Source of the DNA: Dongia_A sp964542425
GTDB lineage: Bacteria; Pseudomonadota; Alphaproteobacteria; Dongiales; Dongiaceae
Length of the DNA stretch: 43,021 nt
NCBI GenBank assembly: GCA_964542425.1
Contig: CAZIUB010000039.1
Span: 1 to 43,021 of the forward strand
Direction of reading: 5' to 3'
The notes under the pieces are model-generated. The model had not been told where the DNA came from. It saw nothing but the letters and a program-made list of their open reading frames with translations, and ran no database searches. This document shows, in pieces, positions 23,743-31,498 of this stretch. Each line of letters begins with the position of its first letter. The first letter of the stretch is position 1. The translations under genes and the position numbers were made by a program.

Positions 23743-24924
23743 TCAGATCGCTTTCAATCGCGCCAATCCGGCCTCCAGATCGGCGATCAGATCGGCCGGA
23801 TCCTCGAGCCCGGCATGCAATCGGATAACCGGGCCCGCATGTGTCCAGGGAGTGGCGCTTCGCGCTGCCCTGGGGTTCGCCACCACGGCCAAGCTTTCAT
23901 AGCCGCCCCAGGAGAAGCCCATCTTGAACAATGCCATGCCATCCAGCATGGCGGCTAGGCGCTCGACGGGCGCGGGCTTGAGAACAATGCTGAACAGGCC
24001 CGATGCGCCGGTGAAGTCGCGCTTCCAGAATTCGTGGCCGGGGGAAGTGGGCAAGGCGGGGTGGAGTACACGCTCGACTTCCGGCCTTTTCTCGAGCCAA
24101 CGGGCGAGCACCAGGCCGGTTTCCTGGTGCTGCGCCAGGCGCGCATGCATGGTGCGCAATCCCCTGAGTGCCAGATAGCAATCATCGCCCGAGACGCTGT
24201 GGCCAAGCATCGAGTGGCCCATGGTCGCGATTTTGCGGTGCAAGTCCCGGGACGACGTGACAATGCCCATCATCACGTCGGAATGGCCGCAGACATATTT
24301 GGTGGCGGAGTAAATGGAAACATCGATGCCGTGGGCCGGCGGCTTGAAGAACAAGGGTGTCGCCCAGGTGTTATCCAGCATGGTCACGCAGTTCCGCGCG
24401 CGCGCGGCCGCCACGATCGCGGCCACGTCCTGGACCTCGAAGGTGTCCGAGCCGGGGCTTTCCAGGAAGACGACCTTGGTGTTGGGCCGGATCAGGCGCA
24501 CGATTTCGGCGCCAACCATCGGGTCGTAAAAAGTGGTCTCGATGCCAATGCGCTGCAACAACTCGCCACAGCAGGCACGCGTCGGCGCATAGGTGGTGTC
24601 GACCATCAGCAGATGGTCTCCCGGCCCGAGAAATGCCATCAGCGCCGTGCTTACGGCGCCCAGCCCCGAGGACAGAACGACCGCCCGCTCGGAGCCCTCG
24701 AGCGCGCAAAAAGCCTCCTGCAGCGCACGGCTGGTCTGGGTCCCGTAACGGCCGTAGTAATTGAAGTCGAAGCGCTGCTTGTAGAGTTTTTCGATATCCT
24801 CCATTCGCTCGAACAGTATGGTGGAGGCACGATAGATCGGCGGATTGACCACACCCTGGTGATCGAACGGATGATTGCCGGCATGGGTGGCGATGGTGCG
24901 GTCCTTGCGACCGGGAGGCGACAT
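23743..24924 (-). CDS. metC: cystathionine beta-lyase
   Basis: 393 residues from ATG at 24924, preceded by AAGGAAG; the frame to 25002 is open but not conserved. Cys/Met-metabolism PLP fold: RYGTQTSRALQEAFCALEGS, phosphate-cup SSGLGAVSTAL, Asp184 in MLDNTWATPLF and the PLP Lys209 in SATKYVCGHSD, with FSWGGYESL near the C-terminus typical of MetC. It converts cystathionine to homocysteine, or degrades cysteine-type substrates. It is divergent from aapJ across a 589-bp gap filled with repeats. Confidence 0.93.
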   Translation of the reverse strand: MSPPGRKDRTIATHAGNHPFDHQGVVNPPIYRASTILFERMEDIEKLYKQRFDFNYYGRYGTQTSRALQEAFCALEGSERAVVLSSGLGAVSTALMAFLGPGDHLLMVDTTYAPTRACCGELLQRIGIETTFYDPMVGAEIVRLIRPNTKVVFLESPGSDTFEVQDVAAIVAAARARNCVTMLDNTWATPLFFKPPAHGIDVSIYSATKYVCGHSDVMMGIVTSSRDLHRKIATMGHSMLGHSVSGDDCYLALRGLRTMHARLAQHQETGLVLARWLEKRPEVERVLHPALPTSPGHEFWKRDFTGASGLFSIVLKPAPVERLAAMLDGMALFKMGFSWGGYESLAVVANPRAARSATPWTHAGPVIRLHAGLEDPADLIADLEAGLARLKAI

Positions 24925-24994
24925 GGTGGCTTCCTTCGGGGCGGCTTCTTTCGGATTGCAGGACTGGGGCGTTGTATAGCATTGGGGTTCGGGC

Positions 24995-25137
24995 AGTGCC
25001 AATTTTCGGGAAAGCGCGATGTGTCAAGTGCTCCACTCCATCCGCGAAAATTGGCAAGTGTTACCAAATGTTGGTACCGGCCGGCGCGTCTCGGCGGGTC
25101 ATTTGGCACGCATCGTCGAACGGCGAATGCGGGTACC
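24995..25137 (+). repeat. family A two-hairpin element, copy A6
   Basis: Stem I TGCCAATTTTCG pairs with CGAAAATTGGCA: both arms changed together relative to the family, keeping the stem perfect. Stem II GTACCGGCCGG opposes ATGCGGGTAC. It lies upstream of metC in the divergent gap. Confidence 0.9.
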
Positions 25138-25305
25138 GGAGAAAGCGCCTAGAACACCCTTTCTTTCTCGCGGGGCCCCGCCGTCGAATGCCAGGAAACT
25201 CCCGTGAAGGCCAAGAAATTGCAGGATTTTCCTAGATCGGCCCAAGCCGATGGCTTGTTAATCCCTGGCAAGTTGTGTAGAAGATCGGCTACGCCCGGAC
25301 GAGCC
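25138..25305. other. core of the metC/aapJ divergent gap
   Basis: 168 bp between repeats A6 and B1 with no gene. It holds a short palindrome CGGGGCCCCG (25172-25181) and two CTAG sites (near 25149 and 25234). Promoters for one or both flanking genes are expected here, but I cannot place -35/-10 boxes with confidence. Confidence 0.35.
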
Positions 25306-25372
25306 CTAGTGGTATGGTTCCGACAAATGAATCCCAAGGCGGATTCATTTGTCGGAAGCTGAATACCACTAG
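25306..25372. repeat. family B palindromic element, copy B1
   Basis: 67 bp bounded by CTAG at both ends. Nearly perfect palindrome: CTAGTGGTAT...ATACCACTAG outside, TTCCGACAAATGAATC paired with GATTCATTTGTCGGAA inside. 62 of 67 bases match B2 at 26803. Confidence 0.9.
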
Positions 25373-25383
25373 CAAAGTTAGTT

Positions 25384-25452
25384 TAGTGGGCCGATTCACC
25401 TGTGCGACACATACCCTTGCATGGGTACTTGTCTAACAGGAACGGACCACTG
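25384..25452. repeat. family D palindromic element, copy D1
   Basis: GTGGGCCGATTCACCTGTG...ACAGGAACGGACCAC forms an imperfect hairpin, with an inner ATACCC/GGGTAC stem. Starts after TTAG and ends CTGG. A second copy lies at 27005. It ends 61 bases before the aapJ start. Confidence 0.85.
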
Positions 25453-25513
25453 GGGATTTCGGCCGATGTTGCGGCGCCAACAAGAAATAAGACAAACAGG
25501 GAAGGATTTCCAG

Positions 25514-26554
25514 ATGAAGCAACTCAAGTATTTCGTGGCCGGAATGGCCCTACTGGCCGGAATGTCCACCGCCGCCAGTGCCGGACCGGTCCTCGACAAG
25601 GTCAAGGCCGCCGGCAAGGTCACCTGCGGGGTGAACATAGGCCTCGCCGGCTTCGCTGCCCCCAACGACCAGGGTCAGTGGGCCGGTCTCGATATCGATC
25701 TGTGCCGGGCGGTCGCCGCGGCCGTGTTCGGCGACGCAAGCAAGGTCGAGTTCAAGCCATTGAACGCCGAACAGCGCTTCACCGCGTTGCAATCGGGCGA
25801 AGTCGACATGCTGTCACGCAATTCCACCTGGACCCTGTCGCGTGAATCGCAGCTGGGCCTGGATTTCGTCGCCGTCAATTACTATGACGGCCAAGGCTTC
25901 ATGGTGCGCGGCGATCTCGGCGTCTCCAGCGCCAAGGATCTGAAGGGCGCCACGGTGTGTGTGCAGGAAGGCACCACCACCGAGAAGAACCTCGGCGATT
26001 TCGACAAGGCCAACGGCCTCGGTACCCAGCCGGTGAAGTTCAAGGAAAGCGATCAGGCCCGCAGCGCCTATGACGAAGGACGTTGCGATGCCTACACGAC
26101 CGACGCCTCGGGCCTCGCGGCCGAGCGCACCGGCCTCAAGGACCCGGCCGCCCACGTCATCCTGCCGGAGATCATCTCCAAGGAGCCCCTGGGCCCGGTG
26201 GTCAGCCACGGCGACGATCAATGGGGCGATATCGTTCGTTGGTCGCATTTCGTGATGCTGATCGGCGAGGAAAAAGGCATCACGTCGGCCAATATCGACG
26301 AGGTCGTGGCCGCGAACGCCGATGGCGCGGCCGGCGCCGATGCCGAGACGCAGCGTATGCTCGGTATCACCGACAAGATGGGCGAGGGCCTGGGTGTGGG
26401 CAACGATTGGGCCTACAGCATCCTCAAGCAGGTCGGCAATTACAGCGAGGCCTTCGAGCGCAATGTCGGCAAGAGCACGCCGCTTGGCCTCGCGCGCGGG
26501 CTCAACGCCTTGTGGAGCCAGGGCGGCCTGCAATACGCCCCGCCGGTCCGCTGA
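25514..26554 (+). CDS. aapJ: general L-amino acid ABC transporter, periplasmic binding protein AapJ
   Basis: 346 residues from ATG at 25514 with GGAAGGA upstream; the frame is open further up but lacks a signal peptide there. Signal peptide MKQLKYFVAGMALLAGMSTA ending ASA near residue 24. The mature protein has the type 2 binding fold typical of AapJ: LDKVKAAGKVTCGVNIGLAG, GLDIDLCRAVAAAVFGD, VDMLSRNSTWTLSRES, KESDQARSAYDEGRCDAYT. It delivers many L-amino acids to AapQMP. It is flanked on both sides by repeats of families A, B and D in the same order. Confidence 0.96.
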   Translation: MKQLKYFVAGMALLAGMSTAASAGPVLDKVKAAGKVTCGVNIGLAGFAAPNDQGQWAGLDIDLCRAVAAAVFGDASKVEFKPLNAEQRFTALQSGEVDMLSRNSTWTLSRESQLGLDFVAVNYYDGQGFMVRGDLGVSSAKDLKGATVCVQEGTTTEKNLGDFDKANGLGTQPVKFKESDQARSAYDEGRCDAYTTDASGLAAERTGLKDPAAHVILPEIISKEPLGPVVSHGDDQWGDIVRWSHFVMLIGEEKGITSANIDEVVAANADGAAGADAETQRMLGITDKMGEGLGVGNDWAYSILKQVGNYSEAFERNVGKSTPLGLARGLNALWSQGGLQYAPPVR

Positions 26555-26574
26555 TCGACGCGGTAGGATAAGGC

Positions 26575-26601
26575 AACGCCCGGGCGGACAACCCGGGCGT
26601 T
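26575..26601 (+). terminator. intercistronic hairpin after aapJ
   Basis: AACGCCCGGG (26575-26584) and CCCGGGCGTT (26592-26601) form a perfect 10-bp stem with a 7-base loop. No T-run follows, so it may stabilise or partly terminate the aapJ message, allowing more binding protein than permease. Confidence 0.65.
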
Positions 26602-26659
26602 AGCCTATGAATGCGTGACTCGTTGGGCGCCGATCGCGGCGCGAAAAAGGGGAGTGACG

Positions 26660-26806
26660 CTAGTGCCAACTTTCGAATATGCGTGAACCATGAAGCGCTC
26701 CGATGCTTCGACGAAAGTTGGCGCATGTGACCTAATGACGGTACCCGCCGGCGCGTGCCGGCGACGTTGAATTGCCGAAGCATCCATCCGCGACGGCGGG
26801 TACTAG
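26660..26806 (+). repeat. family A two-hairpin element, copy A7
   Basis: The best-preserved copy: CTAG at both ends, stem I TGCCAACTTTCG/CGAAAGTTGGCG perfect, stem II GTACCCGCCG/CGGCGGGTAC perfect. Its right CTAG is shared with element B2. Confidence 0.95.
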
Positions 26807-26869
26807 TGGTATGGTTCCGACACATGAATCCCTAGGGCGATTCATGTGTCGGAAGCTGAATACCACTAG
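26803..26869. repeat. family B palindromic element, copy B2
   Basis: 67 bp, CTAG at both ends, same length as B1. The stem has C/G where B1 has A/T at one pair (ACACATG/CATGTGT against ACAAATG/CATTTGT), so both arms changed together. Confidence 0.92.
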
Positions 26870-26920
26870 TGTTCCGACTCCGACATTCCGCTCTAGGGAC
26901 ATGTCGGCCCGGAACACTAG
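26866..26920. repeat. family C palindromic element
   Basis: 55 bp from CTAG to CTAG: CTAGTGTTCCG...CGGAACACTAG outside, CCGACAT...ATGTCGG inside. It shares its left CTAG with B2. Only one copy is in the window; GTTCCGAC is shared with family B. Confidence 0.88.
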
Positions 26921-26936
26921 CAAACGGGAATGGCAT

Positions 26937-26988
26937 GTGTCGTGGTTCCAGCATAATGATTGGGAATCAAACGTTGGAACCACAACAC
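26937..26988. repeat. hairpin E
   Basis: GTGTCGTGGTTCCA (26937-26950) opposes TGGAACCACAACAC (26975-26988) with one mismatch and a 24-base loop. It lies between elements C and D2 and has no obvious CTAG end. Confidence 0.75.
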
Positions 26989-27004
26989 TGGCATGATCGG
27001 GTTT

Positions 27005-27070
27005 GTGGGCCGATTCACCTGTGAGACACGCAACTTGCGGGATACTTGTCTCACAGGATCGGACCACTAG
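27005..27070. repeat. family D palindromic element, copy D2
   Basis: GTGGGCCGATTCACCTGTG with GAGACA opposes TGTCTC then ACAGGATCGGACCAC, ending in CTAG at 27067-27070. Second copy of the D1 sequence, here 36 bases before the aapQ start. Confidence 0.88.
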
Positions 27071-27106
27071 GAGTTCTTGGCAGCGCGGGCTTTGAGGGGG
27101 CTGGGC

Positions 27107-28297
27107 GTGGCTGACCTTTCCATTGGCCGAGGCGAGACTGGATCCGCGATCGCGTGGTGGCGCGACGAGCGCAAGCGCGCCATCCTATGGCAAGTTCTGG
27201 TCTTGGTGCTGGTGGCGCTTGGGATCACGTTCATCGTCGGCAATCTGATCGACAATTTGCGTACGCTCGGCATCCCCCTCGGTCTGGATTTCCTGGACGC
27301 GCCGGCGGGATTTGCCGTCAGTTTCTCGCTGTTTCCGACCAATCTTGAATCCAAGATCGGCGAGTTGATCCTCGCCGGCATGCTGAACACCTTGCTGGCG
27401 GCCGCGATCGGAATCGTGCTGGCGACCATCTGGGGATTCATTCTCGGCGTCATGCGCCTGTCGCGCAATTTCCTGGTGTCGCGCCTGGCCACTGTCTACA
27501 TCGAAGCCATCCGCAACGTGCCGCTGCTGGTGCAATTGCTGTTCTGGTACGCCGGCATCGTCAAGTTGTTTCCCAATGTCCGCCAGGCCATCAACCTGCA
27601 GGACCTGGTCTTCCTCAGCAATCGCGGCATCTACGCACCAAGGCCCCTGCCGCAGGAGAATTTCGAACTGGTCCTGGGCGCGTTCCTAGTCGGCATCGGG
27701 GCAGCGATCTGGATCGCGCGTTGGGCCAGGAAACGGCAAGAGGCGACCGGCCAGCAATTCCCGGTGATCCGCGCCGGGATCGGAATCATCGTGGGGCTGC
27801 CATTGCTGGCAAGCCTGTTGGCGGGAAGCCCGGTGGCCTGGGAGGCGCCGACGCTGCAAGGGTTCAATTTCCAGGGCGGCATCGTGCTGCAACCAGAATT
27901 GGCGGCGCTGGTCATTGGCCTCACCACCTACACTTCGGCCTTCATCGCCGAGGTGGTGCGCGGGGGCATACTTGCGGTCAGCCACGGCCAGACCGAGGCG
28001 GCGTTGGCGCTGGGCCTCAAGAACTCCTGGACCTTGCGCCTGGTGGTGGTTCCCCAAGCCTTGCGGGTGATCGTGCCGCCCTTGACCAGCCAGTATCTGA
28101 ACATTGCCAAGAATTCGACGCTCGCCGGCGTGATCGGCTACCCCGATCTTTATTCGATCATCGGCACGGCGCAGAACCAGACCGGGCGGGCGGTCGAAAG
28201 CGTTGCCATCCTGATGCTGTTCTTCCTGATGCTGAGTCTCCTCATCTCGATGTTCATGAACTGGTACAACAAGCGCATCGCGCTGGTCGAGCGCTAG
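27107..28297 (+). CDS. aapQ: general L-amino acid ABC transporter permease AapQ
   Basis: 396 residues from GTG at 27107, with GAGGGGG six bases upstream; a TTG at 27077 gives a poorer fit. First permease of the Aap system: N-terminal membrane helix ILWQVLVLVLVALGITFIV, the His/Glu/Arg-type permease signature AGMLNTLLAAAIGIVLATIW, EAIRNVPLLVQLLFWY, and the coupling loop HGQTEAALALGLKNSWTLRL. Length agrees with AapQ. The 552-bp gap after aapJ is filled by a hairpin and five repeat elements, so AapQMP may be transcribed from a different start or at a lower level than aapJ. Confidence 0.95.
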   Translation: MADLSIGRGETGSAIAWWRDERKRAILWQVLVLVLVALGITFIVGNLIDNLRTLGIPLGLDFLDAPAGFAVSFSLFPTNLESKIGELILAGMLNTLLAAAIGIVLATIWGFILGVMRLSRNFLVSRLATVYIEAIRNVPLLVQLLFWYAGIVKLFPNVRQAINLQDLVFLSNRGIYAPRPLPQENFELVLGAFLVGIGAAIWIARWARKRQEATGQQFPVIRAGIGIIVGLPLLASLLAGSPVAWEAPTLQGFNFQGGIVLQPELAALVIGLTTYTSAFIAEVVRGGILAVSHGQTEAALALGLKNSWTLRLVVVPQALRVIVPPLTSQYLNIAKNSTLAGVIGYPDLYSIIGTAQNQTGRAVESVAILMLFFLMLSLLISMFMNWYNKRIALVER

Positions 28298-28310
28298 GCA
28301 GGAATCGGGG

Positions 28311-29474
28311 ATGACAGATCAGGCGATGTCCCGAATTCCCGCCCACCCGCCGCTTGGCGGTGGCAAGCCGGATCTGCCGCCGCCGATCATGGTCGCCGGA
28401 CCGATCGCGTGGATGCGCGACAATCTGTTTTCCTCGACGCTTAATACATTGCTGACGCTGGCGTCGGCCTATCTAATCTATCTGGCGCTGCCGCCGCTTT
28501 TGGATTGGATGGTCTTTTCCGCGACCTGGAGCTTCCCGCCCGAGGTGCTGGCGGGCGAGCGTTCGCCCTCGGTTTCCGATTGCGCCGAAGGCGGTGCCTG
28601 CTGGATCTTTGTGCGCGCCCGCATCGGCCAGTTCATTTTCGGCTTTTATCCCGATGCCGAACGCTGGCGCGTGGTGCTGTGCTTCGTCATGGCCTTTGGC
28701 GGCATTTACTTTTTGCTGGCCGGGCCGGAGCGTTTCAAGCGGCAATCGGCGCTGTTCTTTTTCGTCGCCTTCCCGATTCTCTCGGCGTGGCTCTTGCCGG
28801 GCGGGCTGGGCCTCACGCCGGTGCCGACGGAGCAATGGGGCGGATTCATGCTGACCCTGGTGATCGCCATGGTCGGGATCGTGCTGTCGCTGCCGCTGGG
28901 CGTGGTGCTGGCGCTTGGCCGACGGTCCAAGCTGCCGGTCATTCATCTGCTTTGCATCGTCATCATCGAGTTCGTGCGCGGCGTGCCGCTGATCACGATC
29001 TTGTTCATGGCCAACATCATGCTGCCCCTGTTCCTGCCGCAAGGCACCGACGTGAACGTGCTGCTGCGGGTCCTGGTCGGGGCGACCTTGTTCGCGTCGG
29101 CCTACATGGCCGAGGTGGTGCGCGGCGGTTTGCAGGCCATTCCCAAGGGCCAGACCGAGGGGGCGCAGGCGCTGGGCCTCGGTTACTGGCAAATGATGCG
29201 CCTCATCGTCCTGCCGCAGGCGCTGCGCATCTCGATTCCCGGCATCGTCAATACCTTCATCGGATTCTTCAAGGACACGACCCTGGTCTCGATGGTCGGA
29301 TTGTTCGATTTCCTGAACATGGTTCGCGCCGGCCATAAGGACGCCAATTGGGTCGGCGTCGAGATGTCGGGCTATTTCTACTGCGCCGTGGTCTATTGGT
29401 TTTTCTGCTTCGCCATGTCGCGTTACAGCATGTGGCTGGAACGCAAGCTGCACACCGGCCACGAGAAGCGCTAG
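28311..29474 (+). CDS. aapM: general L-amino acid ABC transporter permease AapM
   Basis: 387 residues. Second permease with the long first periplasmic region typical of AapM (SDCAEGGACWIFVRARIGQF), then ERFKRQSALFF, SLPLGVVLALGRRSKLPVI, EFVRGVPLITILFMANIMLP and the coupling loop KGQTEGAQALGLGYWQMMRL. ATG at 28311 lies 13 bp after the aapQ stop. It forms the membrane channel with AapQ. Confidence 0.95.
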   Translation: MTDQAMSRIPAHPPLGGGKPDLPPPIMVAGPIAWMRDNLFSSTLNTLLTLASAYLIYLALPPLLDWMVFSATWSFPPEVLAGERSPSVSDCAEGGACWIFVRARIGQFIFGFYPDAERWRVVLCFVMAFGGIYFLLAGPERFKRQSALFFFVAFPILSAWLLPGGLGLTPVPTEQWGGFMLTLVIAMVGIVLSLPLGVVLALGRRSKLPVIHLLCIVIIEFVRGVPLITILFMANIMLPLFLPQGTDVNVLLRVLVGATLFASAYMAEVVRGGLQAIPKGQTEGAQALGLGYWQMMRLIVLPQALRISIPGIVNTFIGFFKDTTLVSMVGLFDFLNMVRAGHKDANWVGVEMSGYFYCAVVYWFFCFAMSRYSMWLERKLHTGHEKR

Positions 29475-29490
29475 GGGAGGGTTCACGATT

Positions 29491-30282
29491 ATGAGCATGC
29501 AGGCTGCCGCCAACGGCAACATCGAAACCAACTTGCAGGTCGGTTCGGATGTGATGATCGAACTGTCCGGGGTCAACAAATGGTTCGGACAATTCCACGT
29601 GCTGAAGGACATCGACCTCACAATCTACAAGGGCGAAAGGATCGTCGTCTGCGGCCCGTCTGGTTCCGGCAAATCGACCATGATCCGCTGTATCAACCGC
29701 CTGGAGGAGCACCAGAAGGGCAAGATCGTGGTCGATGGCGTGGAACTGACCCATGATTTGAAGAATATCGAGCAGGTCCGCCGCGAGGTCGGCATGGTGT
29801 TCCAGCATTTTAACCTGTTCCCGCATTTGACGGTCTTGGAGAATCTGACGCTGGCCCCGATCTGGGTGCGCAAGATGCCCAAGAAGGAGGCCGAGGAGGC
29901 GGCCATGCTCTATCTCCATCGGGTCAAGATCCCGGAACAGGCGGCGAAGTATCCGGGCCAGCTCTCCGGCGGCCAGCAGCAGCGGGTGGCGATCGCTAGG
30001 TCCTTGTGCATGAACCCGAAGGTGATGTTGTTCGACGAGCCCACCTCCGCGCTCGATCCGGAGATGATCAAGGAAGTGCTGGAAGTGATGATCGAGCTCG
30101 CGCGCTCGGGCATGACCATGCTGTGCGTCACTCACGAGATGGGTTTCGCGCGCACCGTCGCCAACCGGGTCATCTTCATGGACATGGGCCAGATCGTCGA
30201 GCAAAATACGCCGGAGGAATTCTTCAACAACCCGAAATCCGAGCGCACCAAGCTGTTCCTGAGCCAGATCCTGCACCATTGA
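29491..30282 (+). CDS. aapP: general L-amino acid ABC transporter ATP-binding protein AapP
   Basis: 263 residues: Walker A GPSGSGKST (55-63), Q-loop MVFQHFNLFPHLTV, signature QLSGGQQQRVAIARSLC, Walker B VMLFDEPTSALDPE and the switch His in CVTHEMGFAR. Canonical polar amino acid ATPase, closest in layout to AapP. GGGGAGGG lies nine bases before the ATG. Last gene of aapJQMP, convergent with the dipeptidase gene. Confidence 0.96.
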   Translation: MSMQAAANGNIETNLQVGSDVMIELSGVNKWFGQFHVLKDIDLTIYKGERIVVCGPSGSGKSTMIRCINRLEEHQKGKIVVDGVELTHDLKNIEQVRREVGMVFQHFNLFPHLTVLENLTLAPIWVRKMPKKEAEEAAMLYLHRVKIPEQAAKYPGQLSGGQQQRVAIARSLCMNPKVMLFDEPTSALDPEMIKEVLEVMIELARSGMTMLCVTHEMGFARTVANRVIFMDMGQIVEQNTPEEFFNNPKSERTKLFLSQILHH

Positions 30283-30301
30283 GATTGTTGTGCATCGGGC
30301 G

Positions 30302-30324
30302 GATCGGGCGGCGGCCGCTCGATC
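30302..30324. terminator. short GC-rich hairpin in a convergent gap
   Basis: GATCGGGCGGC and GCCGCTCGATC pair over 11 positions with one G-T wobble around a one-base centre. It lies between the aapP stop and the end of the dipeptidase gene and may terminate both. There is no T-run. Confidence 0.4.
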
Positions 30325-30350
30325 GGGAAACTGGATACGACCTGGCGCCG

Positions 30351-31349
30351 CTACTTCCAAACGGCCTCGGCCACGCGCATGAAATTGCCGCCGAGAATGC
30401 GGAGAATTTCGCGATCACGGAAACCTCGCCGAACCATGCATTCCACGATCTCCGGGATCTGCGCGGGTGGGATGTATCTGGTGGGGCCGGCACCATAGCC
30501 CTCGCTGCGCGGCCAATAGGCCGGATTGACGGCGACCAGTTGGTCGACATCCTCGGCATCGAAGGCGTAATCGAGCGCGATACCGACATGGTCGGCGCCA
30601 ACCAGACCGGCCACGTGAGCCACATGATCGACAAACGTTTCGCTGCTGACATCGTTGTCGCCAAGAAAAATGCCGACACCATTGATTCCGATAACACCGC
30701 CCGTCCTGGCACAGGCCTTGATCTGCGCATCTACAATGTTGCGCCCATGATTGCGCAAGGCCTTGGCGCAGGAATGCGAGAAGATGACTGGGGCGCTGGA
30801 GCGCTGCATCGCTTCCATCGTGGTACGATACGAAGTATGGGAGCAGTCGACCATCATCCCGACGCGGTTCATTTCCATGATCACGGCGCGGCCAAAGGCG
30901 GTTAGACCGGCATTGCCGTCATGGCAGCCGCCGCCCGCCAGATTGTTCAGGTTGTAGGCGAACAACATCTGGCGTACGCCCAGCTCGTAATAGGCGTTCA
31001 CCATGTTCACATCGCCATTCAGCGCATTCATGCCCTCGATGTCGAAGGCGATGGCGAGTTTGCCCTCGTGTTTGGCGCGCCGTATATCGGCCGCGCGGCG
31101 GACCAGGATGTAGTTCTTGGGGTGTTTTTGCAGCCAGGCGCGGAACGCGGCAAGCGCGCGAAGGCAAGCCTGCCAATCGACAACGTCATAGCCGACATTG
31201 ACCGAAAGATAGTGGACGCCCGCCTTGCGCCAGCGCTCCAAATCGCGCAAATCGACATTGCGGTTCGGTTCAAATCCCGCGTGATCGTCCCAGATCAGCG
31301 CCTTGCGATAGAGGCGCGCCGCTCGTTGCTTCGTCGCCGCCTTGTTCAT
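30351..31349 (-). CDS. membrane dipeptidase, M19 family
   Basis: 332 residues with the zinc-amidohydrolase barrel of renal dipeptidase: Glu105 in AFDIEGMNAL, His171 in VDCSHTSY, His192 in IFSHSCAKAL, substrate-region YNLNNLAGGGCHD. The first metal motif reads DDHAGF (His23), where classical members have HxD, so one zinc ligand is absent; I believe a subfamily in proteobacteria shares this. Family members cleave dipeptides, often with a D-residue. No signal peptide is visible. It is downstream of the flavoprotein gene at 31499 with a 149-bp featureless gap, so it probably belongs to the same catabolic set. Confidence 0.88.
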   Translation of the reverse strand: MNKAATKQRAARLYRKALIWDDHAGFEPNRNVDLRDLERWRKAGVHYLSVNVGYDVVDWQACLRALAAFRAWLQKHPKNYILVRRAADIRRAKHEGKLAIAFDIEGMNALNGDVNMVNAYYELGVRQMLFAYNLNNLAGGGCHDGNAGLTAFGRAVIMEMNRVGMMVDCSHTSYRTTMEAMQRSSAPVIFSHSCAKALRNHGRNIVDAQIKACARTGGVIGINGVGIFLGDNDVSSETFVDHVAHVAGLVGADHVGIALDYAFDAEDVDQLVAVNPAYWPRSEGYGAGPTRYIPPAQIPEIVECMVRRGFRDREILRILGGNFMRVAEAVWK

Positions 31350-31498
31350 GCCTTCACATCCCTTGAACGATATTCGCCGATGCCGATCATCATGTGGATG
31401 ATCAAACCCTGTGGGGCAGTCTTGCCCAAGCAGGTTTCGGTGACAAGGCTGGCGGTCCGATTCCGACCATCCGATCGAGAGGGCGACGGGCGCGCGGG

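Noticed and set aside
24925..24994. SAM-type riboswitch upstream of metC
   Set aside because: I looked for a compact conserved pseudoknot-like motif and saw none; the leader is short and then enters repeat A6.
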